Below are positions 1-7,590 of a DNA stretch of 64,000 nucleotides, piece after piece. The position numbers and the translations under genes are program-made. Below the pieces are notes generated by a model, which saw nothing but the letters and a program-made list of their open reading frames with translations, had not been told where the DNA came from and searched no databases. The DNA comes from Gleimia europaea ACS-120-V-Col10b (GTDB lineage Bacteria; Actinomycetota; Actinomycetes; Actinomycetales; Actinomycetaceae), in contig NZ_KE150266.1 of assembly GCF_000411155.1 (NCBI RefSeq), positions 682,001 through 746,000 of the forward strand, given 5' to 3'. Within the stretch, counting starts at the first letter, position 1. Every line of letters starts with the position of its first letter.

Positions 1-543
1 GTTGACGGGCTCAAAGACGGTACATTCCCGGATGTTCCGCTAAACGTCCTCGGCTGGGAAATCTATCCGCAAGGCCTCGTTGAGTGTTCCAAAGATCTGC
101 ATGAGAGGCTCGCCGTTCCCGTTTGGATCACAGAAAACGGATGCGCAGACAACGGCGATGCGAACCGCCTCGAAAGCTTCCGGCCAAGATTCCTTGCCGA
201 CCACCTGGGCGCGATCCTTGACTCCTCGGTACCGATCGAACGCTACTACCACTGGTGTTTTGTGGATAACTGGGAATGGTCCGATGGAGAAATCTCCCGC
301 TTTGGGATTGTCTACAACGACTACGAAACGCAGCGACGCATCGTCAAACCATCTGGCCGTATGCTCAGCGAAATCGTGAAAAGCGGCGAGCTGAGCAGCG
401 ACATCATTGCGCGCTACACCGCAGGGCAGACCTATTGCACCCCAAGCACCATCAACCTGGCCTCGCCAATGCTCGCCGCATTCGCCTGCTTGTACTTGGC
501 GGCTATCCCGGCCTCTATGTCATGTCAGCATCGCTTGCAGTAA
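1..543 (+). CDS. Family 1 glycoside hydrolase (beta-glucosidase/6-phospho-beta-glucosidase type), C-terminal part
   Basis: The reading frame is open from base 1, so the gene begins outside the window. The visible 180 residues contain the GH1 nucleophile motif ITENG (Glu at visible residue 45) and the aglycone-site block YYHW...DNWEW followed by RFGIVYNDY (residues 82-108), where normal GH1 proteins have a FHWSLLDNFEW-like stretch. These enzymes hydrolyse beta-glucosides or their phosphates in the cytoplasm. GH1 similarity stops near residue 135, where the family normally ends. The last ~45 residues (rich in C, P and A, ending CQHRLQ) are unlike GH1 and look like a frame read through an unrelated transporter remnant, so the natural stop appears to have been lost by a deletion. 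Substrate cannot be told from this fragment. Confidence 0.8.
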   Translation, partial: VDGLKDGTFPDVPLNVLGWEIYPQGLVECSKDLHERLAVPVWITENGCADNGDANRLESFRPRFLADHLGAILDSSVPIERYYHWCFVDNWEWSDGEISRFGIVYNDYETQRRIVKPSGRMLSEIVKSGELSSDIIARYTAGQTYCTPSTINLASPMLAAFACLYLAAIPASMSCQHRLQ

Positions 544-584
544 TCGGTGGAATATCCGTAATGATGGTGCGAGGAAGCCGGTAG
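474..584 (+). pseudogene. Remnant of a multi-pass transporter C-terminus (MFS-like)
   Basis: In the frame starting at 474 (a different frame from the GH1 ORF) the DNA encodes about 36 residues ending LGGYPGLYVMSA...GGISVMMVRGSR and a TAG. This is a glycine-rich hydrophobic helix followed by a short basic tail, as at the end of the last membrane helix of many MFS sugar carriers. There is no start or upstream coding potential in this frame beyond the GH1 overlap. I read it as the 3' end of a deleted sugar transporter gene that used to lie downstream of the hydrolase. Assignment to MFS is by general appearance only. Confidence 0.4.
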
Positions 585-646
585 GCAAAACCCGAATCAA
601 TCCGGACGCGGGTCCGTGAAATACGGCGTTAAGTGTCCGGCCTACG

Positions 647-1882
647 TTACGCCGTGTACTGGAGCGCTATGCGATCTTCCGGATGACGATCATTCAAATA
701 GAGGACGGCCAGGAAGAACCACTCCGCTGGCTTCATCAAAACCCACACCACATCGGCCGCCCACTGCGATCTGATCAGCTTAGCAATCGGGAAACCATAC
801 GTGTCATACAAGCGGCGAATAACTCGATGAGTTCTGGGCACGCGCTCTTCCAACACCTGCTCAAACGCATTGGCCACAAGCAGCTGGCGATTCACAACCA
901 CCGGCCGGCCATGACGCAATCCCATGCGAATCGGCTTGACCACCGTTCGGTGTCCGCCAGCCGCCACAGTGCAAAGGTAGTGCTCGTCAAAATACACATT
1001 CTGAGGAGCGACCTGCTGCGATAGATTCCAGTCGCTGGTCTCGGTAAACGCCCTCACCACCAAGCTCGGTGACTGGCCAAATAAAGCTAGAATCCCCACG
1101 ACCACGGCAAGTAGCGGGAGCGCCACCACGAACCCTAGAAACGGCCAGCGCTTCGCGTCAGCCACCATTGCATCCAGTTTGCTCAATATCGAGGAGCCAT
1201 CGATGCGGCCTCGTCTATCTTCATCAGCTTCGTAGGCTCGAACCTGGATCGCAACTATTTTCACCACAATCGCAAGCACAGTCAGAAAAGGAAGAATCAG
1301 CAGCGCGTCGAGGGACTTTTCAAAGGTTGTGATCTGGATAGTCCACGCCAGGCCGAACGCGGAACCCAAGTAGAGCCCCGCAATCGCAATCACAACTACG
1401 AGGGGCGGCAACTGCTTCGCCTCGTTGAACCGCAAAATGAGGAATCCGAACACGAACAGTAGCGAGATGAACAGCACGTGCGACCATGCCCGCGTGTAAA
1501 CCGGCGCGTGGGTTTGGTAGTTCGCCAACTGAACGTGCCAGTCCGCAGTAGGTACAACCTCTTTGAAAAATCCCAGGTATACGAACTCGTAAACCACTAT
1601 GACGCACAGGGTCCAAACGTCCAGGCCCGCATCGAGAACCGGCAAATCCTTACCGCTCGCTGCTTTGGCCGCACGGATTATTTGGCTGACAGTTAGCGCC
1701 ACCGGATAGCCGGCCGCGAGCGCTATCAGGGCTCCTCCAACCAGAATCTGCCCGAGAACCTGGCCCGCGTCCGAAGGAGGTTGGGATGCGAGGCTGACAA
1801 TTGCTCCGGCGACTCCGATCAACAGCGCCAAAACGACTCGCGAAAAAGAGGGGTGTTTGCTGGCGTAGCGGTACAGCTTCAC
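647..1882 (-). CDS. Uncharacterised multi-pass membrane protein with conserved C-terminal cytosolic domain (DUF6688-like)
   Basis: A 411-residue protein. I chose the GTG at 1882 because GGAGAGGAGG lies 5-6 bases upstream and the first hydrophobic helix follows at about residues 14-30; a longer frame reaches 1987 but adds an unlikely leader. About seven hydrophobic segments occupy residues 14-270 (for example VVLALLIGVAGAIVSLA near the start). The C-terminal ~140 residues are soluble and contain DEHYLCTVAAGGHRTVVKPIR and a run with NRQLLVANAFEQ, followed by a hydrophobic WVLMKPAEWFFLAVLYL stretch. This tail recalls the DUF6688 family, but I cannot confirm that. No catalytic motif is recognisable. 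It stands alone on the minus strand, separated from the cyclase gene by a hairpin. Confidence 0.7.
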   Translation of the reverse strand: MKLYRYASKHPSFSRVVLALLIGVAGAIVSLASQPPSDAGQVLGQILVGGALIALAAGYPVALTVSQIIRAAKAASGKDLPVLDAGLDVWTLCVIVVYEFVYLGFFKEVVPTADWHVQLANYQTHAPVYTRAWSHVLFISLLFVFGFLILRFNEAKQLPPLVVVIAIAGLYLGSAFGLAWTIQITTFEKSLDALLILPFLTVLAIVVKIVAIQVRAYEADEDRRGRIDGSSILSKLDAMVADAKRWPFLGFVVALPLLAVVVGILALFGQSPSLVVRAFTETSDWNLSQQVAPQNVYFDEHYLCTVAAGGHRTVVKPIRMGLRHGRPVVVNRQLLVANAFEQVLEERVPRTHRVIRRLYDTYGFPIAKLIRSQWAADVVWVLMKPAEWFFLAVLYLNDRHPEDRIALQYTA

Positions 1883-1991
1883 TTGTCCTCCTCTCCTGCA
1901 AACACGATACACGCGCTTTCCAGAGCCTTGAACTAGCGCAGGGTTTTGCGGCCACGTATTGATTAGCTTCATCGACACCGAACACACAACG

Positions 1992-2026
1992 GGGGCGCGA
2001 CTCCAGATAGTTTGAAGTCGCGCCCC
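1992..2026 (-). terminator. Hairpin downstream of the cyclase gene
   Basis: Inverted repeat GGGGCGCGACT (1992-2002) with AGTCGCGCCCC (2016-2026), 11 perfect pairs and a 13-base loop. It lies between the end of the cyclase gene and the start of the membrane protein gene on the same strand. No strong T-run follows on the minus strand, so termination efficiency is uncertain. Confidence 0.5.
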
Positions 2027-2100
2027 GCATATGCGTATGGCTAGCGAATCTTGTTGCTCACTGCTGTAGTTCGCCCTACAAGGAGTGGAACCCTAGTTGG

Positions 2101-2790
2101 CTAGTCCTCCAGCCAGGCGATGATATTTACCTGTGCCGAATCAACTTTCTCGATGCGCAGGGGCCCCATCGTGACCAGCTTAAACTTAGGAGAATCACCC
2201 AAGGCCACCATCGACATGTCTTCAACAGCGGTGATGAGGTGGTCCGAGTAGTTGCCTAGCAGCCAGTGGTGAGCCTCAGGGCCGTGATCATTAAGCGGCG
2301 AAGCTACCGAGAGCCAGTCCATGCCCACGCAACGCAGATCCGGGAACTCCTGCGACAACCACTTCGCCAGCTCCGTGTGAATAGCTAGACCTTCACGCTT
2401 GTAGATCTCAGGATCCTCGGTACGATACTTCTCGAATCCCGTGCGCAGTAGCAAGAGCCCTTTACCCTTTAGTTCTTCTGCGAAAGGCTCTACATCTTCC
2501 TTGGTGATGATCTCGCCAGGCTTGCACTTGTGCGGCAGATCAACAACTAGTACCTCCTCACCCATGTAGACGAAATACTCCATGGGAAGATCTTCAAAGT
2601 TTGTTCCAGTGGTATTGAAATGATGCGGGCCATCCATGTGCGTGCCGAAGTGGTTTGGCAGCTCCATGATGTAGGCGTTGAAGGGGTATCCATCTACGCC
2701 GGCCTGGCGATCCTGCCTTAGTTTCAATACCGGCTCACCCGGGAAGGCAACATCATTTTCGCTCATTTTGTGTGACAAGTGTACGAACAC
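2101..2790 (-). CDS. Cyclase family / kynurenine formamidase-like metal-dependent hydrolase
   Basis: A 229-residue protein of the cyclase superfamily (PF04199), which includes KynB arylformamidases and other Zn/Mn amidohydrolases. The signature HxGTHxDxPxH is complete at residues 47-57 (His47, His51, Asp53, His57). A GMDWLSVASP motif near residue 156 and the HHWLLG segment near 175 match the second half of the fold. Length is normal for the family (210-260). No kynurenine pathway gene is adjacent, so the natural substrate is unknown; it might act on another amide or lactone. The ATG at 2790 is preceded by GGAGAAC. It is the only intact enzyme gene in the first 5 kb. Confidence 0.8.
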   Translation of the reverse strand: MFVHLSHKMSENDVAFPGEPVLKLRQDRQAGVDGYPFNAYIMELPNHFGTHMDGPHHFNTTGTNFEDLPMEYFVYMGEEVLVVDLPHKCKPGEIITKEDVEPFAEELKGKGLLLLRTGFEKYRTEDPEIYKREGLAIHTELAKWLSQEFPDLRCVGMDWLSVASPLNDHGPEAHHWLLGNYSDHLITAVEDMSMVALGDSPKFKLVTMGPLRIEKVDSAQVNIIAWLED

Positions 2791-2929
2791 CTTTGTTCTC
2801 CTTCACTATTAACTCGTCAAAGTTTATCTAAACGAACACTTCCTGTTGTTAGAGCTCTGACCTCTTGGGTCTAAGCATACGTGACCTGTGCAGTCGTGTA
2901 AACGAATTGAAAGAATTGGAATAATTCGA

Positions 2930-3454
2930 CGATGCGCTGGGCCTGGGGCGGTATTCAATCCGCACCTACTAACCTGGGTGCACTGCGCTGAGGTTGAGTC
3001 GTTTTTGATTGCCTACCAGCAGTTCAGCCCCACTCCTCTCACACCTGAGGAGTGCGACATGTATGTGGCTCAATCAGCGATTTCTGCGCAGCTGCTTGGC
3101 GTAGTTGATCCACCTTTGACCGTGGCCCAGCTTTACGCGATGCTTGCGTCTTACGGCCCCGAATTAGAGTTTTCGGCCGCCACCGCTGACGTGATTGACC
3201 TGCTGATCGATAATCCTCCCCTGGATCCACCGATGAGATGGGGCTACGACATGCTGAAGGTTGACGCTATTTCGCTCCTGCCGGGTTCAGCACGAACGCT
3301 GCTGGGCCTGGAGGATGCAAACGAGCCTTCACGAGTTAGTCTGCAGGATTATTTGTGGAGGCGACCCGTTGCGCGCGTTGCTACTACCGCTTTGCGCTGG
3401 ACGGTTGGCCAAACGAAATTATCAGCCGAGGTTGAGGCTGCCGCAGAGAACTAG
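2930..3454 (+). pseudogene. 5'-truncated DUF2236 / MpaB-type oxygenase family gene
   Basis: The frame encodes NPHLLTWVHCAEVESFL followed by AYQQF, TPEECDMYVAQ, LLGVVDPPLTVAQLYAML and a closing segment with LPGSARTLLGLED. This order matches the C-terminal ~55% of DUF2236 proteins (ER-bound oxygenase MpaB/latex-clearing-protein fold, usually about 280-300 residues), including the WVH block with a putative haem-ligand His. The N-terminal portion is absent: similarity begins close to 2960 and the preceding bases carry an unrelated leader (the frame is open from 2888). It ends at a TAG that shares a CTAG palindrome with the stop of the mobA ghost on the other strand. Loss of the N-terminal half makes function unlikely. 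Confidence 0.65.
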
Positions 3455-3510
3455 CCGAGACGCTTAGCGGTTCCTCCGGCGAGGACGATAACTGCATCTG
3501 GAAGATGCAA
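3451..3510 (-). pseudogene. Ghost of a second mobA (molybdenum cofactor guanylyltransferase), N-terminal codons only
   Basis: Read on the minus strand, the segment gives LPDAVIVLAGGTAKRLG then a stop. The intact mobA at 14964-15611 has LPEAVLVLAGGTAKRLG, so 15 of 17 residues are identical, while many codons differ at third positions. The LAGGxxxRxG motif is the nucleotide-binding loop of MobA-type transferases. The remnant starts with a TTG at 3510, four bases after the stop of the preceding minus-strand gene, and breaks off where the truncated DUF2236 gene ends on the other strand. It is far too short to work. It shows that a mobA-like gene once followed here. Confidence 0.65.
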
Positions 3511-3513
3511 ACC

Positions 3514-4332
3514 TTACCCCTGTTGCGTTGGGTTTACCGGAGGTTGCCCCTGCGTCGGGTCGCCAGTTGGATACTGCCCTTGCGCTGGTCTTGCAGGAGG
3601 CTGCGCGCGGGAGCCGACCTGCAGATTACGCAACTGCATAAGTGTGAACACCGCGCCCACAATCATCGCAATACTTGCGATCGTCAAGAAGATAAGGCCG
3701 ATTCCAATCGATGCTCCCGTGTCGCTAAGACCAGAAATACTGCCAGCACCATCAATCACGCCAAACAGGCCACCAATCAGACCAACCACGCCAGCGGCAA
3801 TGCGAACTCCATGGCTTGAGGACATGATCGTTGCAACTCCCAGAGAAATAACCGCAAGCATGAGGATCAGCAAGAACACCCCCTCATTACGCACAAGTTC
3901 GTTGAAGTAATTAATCGACAAACCAAAAGCGTGAGCAATTGGGAGGAACAGAGAGATCAGGCCAAGCACACCCGCACCCGTGAGAATTATTGGGCCATAA
4001 GAGATAGTCCTACCCTCACTGGATTTCCCCTGCGTTTCGCGCATCGAGCTCTTCGCTACCTCGAATGCATCATAGGCCGCAGGAGTTGCCCTGTGATCGT
4101 AGAAGCCTTTTATTCCCGAGGCGAACTGCTTCGCACCGTCCTTAATCTGCTACATGGATGCATCAGCTTGGTTCGGGGCCGTGTTGGCCGCCTGCGGACC
4201 GGATTGCGTGGCCTCACCCTGAGGGTTGTTAGTTACCGACTCGTTTTCTGGCTTCACTTCCGGCGCGGGAACGCTCTCGCGCGGCGTTTGCGATTCTTCA
4301 GGCGTAGGTTCGGGCAGATTCTGGTCGGTCAT
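3514..4332 (-). pseudogene. Membrane protein gene interrupted by an in-frame amber codon
   Basis: The ATG at 4332 has a strong AGGAGG Shine-Dalgarno sequence 5 bases upstream. The frame encodes 60 residues of proline/glutamate-rich disordered sequence (MTDQNLPEPTPEES start), then TAG at 4152-4150, then continues in the same frame with QIKDGAKQFASGIKGFYDH and four hydrophobic helices (about residues 115-235 of the joined frame), ending in a proline/glutamine tail (GQPPVNPTQQG). The 35 codons between the stop and the first downstream ATG (4044) look protein coding. I conclude that one ~271-residue gene has gained a nonsense codon. Translation could restart at 4044 and give a 176-residue four-helix protein. 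It resembles the next gene upstream in helix layout. Function unknown. Confidence 0.7.
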
Positions 4333-4515
4333 AACTTCCTCCTGGATAGACCTCACAGTGTCGTTCGCAGATTATCACCTTACTATCGGCGGGAAACTGC
4401 AGATTTCAAGAAATCAGTGATGGGTTCAGTCCGGTTTCGCATTATTCTCTGGGCGAGAAAACGGATCTTAAAGCGGTATCCTACGCTGATTTGAAACTGT
4501 TAGACTATACGATTT

Positions 4516-5166
4516 CTAAGCCTGATCAGAACTATTATTTTGCTCTGATCGGCGAGCATCTTGCTTGAAACGTTGAGAATTCTGAAACTGTTGAAACTGC
4601 TGGAACCGTTCGAACTGCTGAAACTGTTCGAACTGACGAAGATCTGTGGCAATGTACGCAGGAGCTGGCATATAGGCAGGACGCTGCCGAAGAGTCAATA
4701 CCGCTCCCACAATAACGCCACTTGCAACAACCAATGGCAACAGCCAATCGATAAACATGGCATTGTCAGACCCCATAGTTAGAAGGAGCCCCAGAACGCT
4801 GGTGATCACATTGAGGATGCCCGTTATCAGCCCTACCACACCAGTCGCGATCATGATGCCACGCTGACGACTAATCTGCGAGCCAATTGCCATAGCAACA
4901 GTGATTATGAACGGAAAGAAGAGCAACATTCCATAGATTGCTATGGCCCGACCGGTCACCATCGGCAGAAAAGACACTACTAGCGCCAAGAACGCAAAGA
5001 CCAATAATAGGAGTGGCCCATTACCCCTGGCTTTTTCAACCGTGTCCTGCCGGGTATTCTCAAGCGACGAATTTTGCCGAGCGTTGTGTTCCAACCGCTG
5101 CGATGGTTTGCTTCCATCGTATGCGGATGTGTATTCATTGAAATTCGGTTGACTCGCGCTACTCAT
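4516..5166 (-). CDS. Small four-helix membrane protein with Gln/Phe repeat tail, function unknown
   Basis: A 216-residue protein. The ATG at 5166 is chosen because GGGGAG lies 5 bases upstream; the frame is open to 5250. Residues 1-50 are polar and probably disordered. Hydrophobic helices follow near 55-75, 78-98, 105-130 and 138-160, including a GVVGLITGILNVITSVLG stretch that closely resembles GVVGLIGGLFGVIDGAGS in the neighbouring broken gene. After the last helix the protein ends in a low-complexity run of QF/QQF/ERF units coded by a 9-bp tandem repeat. The two genes are probably distant paralogues or a former pair. No domain of known function was recognised. Confidence 0.6.
   Translation of the reverse strand: MSSASQPNFNEYTSAYDGSKPSQRLEHNARQNSSLENTRQDTVEKARGNGPLLLLVFAFLALVVSFLPMVTGRAIAIYGMLLFFPFIITVAMAIGSQISRQRGIMIATGVVGLITGILNVITSVLGLLLTMGSDNAMFIDWLLPLVVASGVIVGAVLTLRQRPAYMPAPAYIATDLRQFEQFQQFERFQQFQQFQNSQRFKQDARRSEQNNSSDQA
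4583..4636. repeat. Six tandem 9-bp units inside a coding region
   Basis: Six consecutive 9-mers (tgaaactgt, tgaaactgc, tggaaccgt, tcgaactgc, tgaaactgt, tcgaactga) differ by one to three bases. On the minus strand they encode the Q-F/E-F/R-F tail of the membrane protein. Because the unit is a multiple of three, changes in copy number would lengthen or shorten the tail without breaking the frame. Confidence 0.75.
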
Positions 5167-5565
5167 TAATACTCCCCAGAAGCGGACAAGATTCGAAACT
5201 TGTTCGTAGGTTACCAGTTTTACAACAGGGGAATTTCGGATTACCGGCACCTATCCGAGCGAATCGATTACCTGTTTGAATACACAATCCACAAAGTGAG
5301 ATTTTATCCCCCTCCCGAGGCCGGGCACCCCGTAGTGAGCTATTCGTGGGGACGCTATATCCATTTCAACTGAGATTTCTACTCATACGACTTCTACCTG
5401 TATGCGTTTGTAGGTGCAACAAATCTTTGTCCGTGGAGTTCATTAGAATGATTCAAAGCCCTTTGCGGTATTTCGCACGTCATGGCGCAAAATTCGGCTC
5501 TGCGAAGAGAATCGATTGTGCCAACTGCCCGGGTGATTGTTCGCGTTCGAATAGAAGGAAAGTTT
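5167..5565. other. 399-bp intergenic stretch between divergent genes
   Basis: This stretch separates the minus-strand membrane protein gene from the plus-strand hsdM remnant, so it must contain or have contained two divergent promoters. A TAGAAT hexamer at about 5445 and an SD-like GAAGGA at 5554-5559 just ahead of the hsdM start are visible. I found no RNA gene, clear operator or further coding remnant. Confidence 0.3.
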
Positions 5566-5679
5566 ATGGCTACTAAGAAGAATAGGAAGAGTCTAGAGCA
5601 GACCCTTTGGGATGCGGCCGACAAGCTACGAGGTAATCACGAGCCATCTGCATACAAGCCCGAGGTGAATCATGAGTGA
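5566..5679 (+). pseudogene. hsdM: Type I restriction-modification methyltransferase (HsdM), internally deleted
   Basis: The 37-residue frame starts MATKKNRKSLEQTLWDAADK and continues to SAYK, which is the classic N-terminus of HsdM DNA adenine methyltransferases (normally about 500 residues, with YKHVVLGLIFLKY following). Here it jumps to PEVNHE and a stop overlapping the next start, the overlap style expected at a native hsdM 3' end. The simplest reading is an in-frame internal deletion that removed roughly 450 codons, including all catalytic motifs. An SD-like GAAGGA lies 6 bases upstream of the ATG. No hsdS or hsdR is present in the window. Confidence 0.75.
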
Positions 5680-6154
5680 ACAACTCGTCAAACACTCCAC
5701 CGGCCAATTCCTCATGTTCACTATTGACGAATCCGCTGGGATTGAAGTGCGCTACGAAGAAGGAACCATCTGGCTCACCCAAAAACTCATGGCGCAACTC
5801 TTCGACGTGGACGTCAGAACCGTAAACGAACACTTAGGTAATATCTTCCATTCAGGCGAGCTCGATCAAAACTCAGTTATCCGGAAATTCCGGATAACTG
5901 CCAGTGACGGCAAGAGCTACCTAACAAATCACTACAACCTCGACGCCATCATTTCCGTTGGATACCGCGTGAACTCAATCCGAGCTACACAGTTCCGACA
6001 ATGGGCAACCAACGATCCGCCACGCTCGAATAAGACCAAGCCCCTCCACCCAAAACGCCGGGTAAAGGAAGCGCGGAGAGAAATACCCAAAACGAGAGCA
6101 AAAATCGAGGGGGCAGGAGTTCTCTACCTCCTGCCCCCTCGATTAAACCACTAG
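5672..6154 (+). pseudogene. RhuM-family protein, truncated
   Basis: The first ~112 residues match the N-terminal part of RhuM (PF13310-type) proteins: IEVRYEEGTIWLTQKLMAQL, VDVRTVNEHLGNIFHSGELD, SVIRKFRITASDGK, YNLDAIISVGYRVNS and TQFRQWAT. Full-length members run to about 330 residues and continue with a VLREYLIKG-like segment. Here similarity stops at 6007 and the frame continues with 48 basic, unrelated residues into the terminator hairpin. RhuM genes are often found between hsdM and hsdS, so this is the second relic of a type I restriction locus. The ATG overlaps the hsdM stop region by 8 bases. Function is probably lost. Confidence 0.75.
6103..6144. terminator. Strong hairpin terminator at the end of the nar operon
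   Basis: AATCGAGGGGGCAGGAG (6103-6119) pairs perfectly with CTCCTGCCCCCTCGATT (6128-6144): 17 base pairs and an 8-base loop. It lies 13 bases beyond the narI stop. On the minus strand the arm is followed by TTTGCTCTCGTTTT, consistent with intrinsic termination of nar transcripts; it would also stop plus-strand read-through from the rhuM remnant. Confidence 0.85.
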
Positions 6155-6157
6155 CTC

Positions 6158-6931
6158 TCATGCCCCTTGAGAGCGAGAATCTCGATTCTGCGGACGAGTT
6201 TGCACCGGATCCCAGCCGCGCGGCCTAGCCGTTGACTGAATGGACTCCTCACGAGAACGGTACACCACGTACGGGCGCGTCGGATACATCACCGGCGCCG
6301 AAACAACATGCACCAGCCTCGTAAACGGCCAAATCGCAAACAGCAAGAATCCCGCAATAATGTGTAACTTAAACGAAGTGGGAACCAGAGCGATCAGTTC
6401 CGGTTGCGGTTGGAACGTCAAAATCGAACGCAACCACGGGCTAATCGTCTCCCGATAGTCATAACCACCTGGCACGCCCAGGATCTGGTTCTGCAACGTC
6501 GCCCAAAAGCCCAAACCAATCGGCAAGCACAGCAGCACGTACATGAAAATGTCGTTCTTCGTAGTCGCAAACCGAACTGACTTTGTAACAATACGCCGGT
6601 ACAGCAGACCAATCAGACCCACGATCGTCATAACACCCGCAGCCGTGCCGCCAATCGTCGCCATCAAATGGTAAGCATGCTCGGAAACCCCAAGCGCTTG
6701 CGTCCACGACTTCGGAATCAACAGCCCCATCACGTGCCCCAGGCCAACGAACAGTATGCCAAAGTGGAACATCGGCGACGCCCACCTAAGCAAAGCAGAC
6801 TCGTGCAACTGCGACGAACGCGACGTCCACCCAAACTTGTCATACCGATAACGCCACACCAAGCCCACAATCAACATGGCTAACGCTAAGTACGGGAACC
6901 CCGTCCAGAAGAAAGTCTCGAACGCACTCAT
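6158..6931 (-). CDS. narI: Respiratory nitrate reductase gamma subunit (cytochrome b)
   Basis: A 257-residue integral membrane subunit that carries two b haems and passes electrons from menaquinol to NarH. Five hydrophobic helices are visible (roughly residues 8-28, 52-72, 90-112, 128-148 and 185-205). Candidate haem ligands include the histidines in MFHFG, GLGHVMG, SEHAYHLMA and KLHIIAG, as in known NarI proteins. The C-terminal tail (SREESIQSTARPRG onward) is cytosolic. The start overlaps the narJ stop by four bases (ATGA). It is the last gene of the narKGHJI operon and is followed by the 17-bp hairpin. Confidence 0.95.
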   Translation of the reverse strand: MSAFETFFWTGFPYLALAMLIVGLVWRYRYDKFGWTSRSSQLHESALLRWASPMFHFGILFVGLGHVMGLLIPKSWTQALGVSEHAYHLMATIGGTAAGVMTIVGLIGLLYRRIVTKSVRFATTKNDIFMYVLLCLPIGLGFWATLQNQILGVPGGYDYRETISPWLRSILTFQPQPELIALVPTSFKLHIIAGFLLFAIWPFTRLVHVVSAPVMYPTRPYVVYRSREESIQSTARPRGWDPVQTRPQNRDSRSQGA

Positions 6932-7590
6932 CTGCGTGCCCCTTCACTCGAAATCGGGAATGGAAGTGACTGCACACCAACCAGCTCCGAGGGTGGGCCT
7001 TGCAGCACAAGTTTACGAAAAGCCTCCTGCGCCTTCCTATCCAAAGGCGGAAGAGTCAGAACCAGACCATCAACCACCGCTTGCCACGGGCTATTCAACG
7101 ACCCGAGAGCGGCGCGGAGCACTTCGAGGCCGTCACGATGGATAGCAAGCAAATGCGCCGCTAGCTCATCACCCGTGCGGGCACTAAGCTCAAGCACAGC
7201 CGGCAAATAATCTGGGAGCTCACCGCCAGTTACCTTCCACCCCATTGCCTCAAACGCCTGCTTGAAAGCTAAAATCGCTGAGCCCCTCATGCGCGTGTCG
7301 CCCGCCGAATAGTACGACAGGTACAGATTGCACTTACGTTTCTGGTCGAACGTGCGCACATACAGGTCTTCGATCTCGCGCAGGTCAGTGGACTGCGCCC
7401 AATCGAGAAACTCCTGAAACCGATCAGCCACGGCCCCGTCAACGTTTCCAAGTTCGAGGCGGATAACATCCAACTGCTCGTGAAAATCCTCCGCCGGATA
7501 ATCCAACAACACAGACGCAATCATGTGAGCCGTGCGCTTCTTACCAGCCTGCGCAGAATTCAACGCCTCCTCGACGCGCTGCTCACTCAT
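6928..7590 (-). CDS. narJ: Nitrate reductase molybdenum cofactor assembly chaperone
   Basis: A 220-residue cytosolic chaperone of the NarJ/TorD family that binds the NarG N-terminus and assists Mo-bisMGD insertion before membrane docking. Family features: the VLLDYPAEDF segment near residue 28, the DLREIEDLYVRTFD block, and the RKCNLYLSYYSAGDTRMRG stretch, the best-conserved part of NarJ. An internal LPDYLPAVLELSA motif follows. The length is normal. It overlaps narH upstream (start within the last codons of narH) and narI downstream, so the three are translationally coupled. Confidence 0.93.
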   Translation of the reverse strand: MSEQRVEEALNSAQAGKKRTAHMIASVLLDYPAEDFHEQLDVIRLELGNVDGAVADRFQEFLDWAQSTDLREIEDLYVRTFDQKRKCNLYLSYYSAGDTRMRGSAILAFKQAFEAMGWKVTGGELPDYLPAVLELSARTGDELAAHLLAIHRDGLEVLRAALGSLNSPWQAVVDGLVLTLPPLDRKAQEAFRKLVLQGPPSELVGVQSLPFPISSEGARR

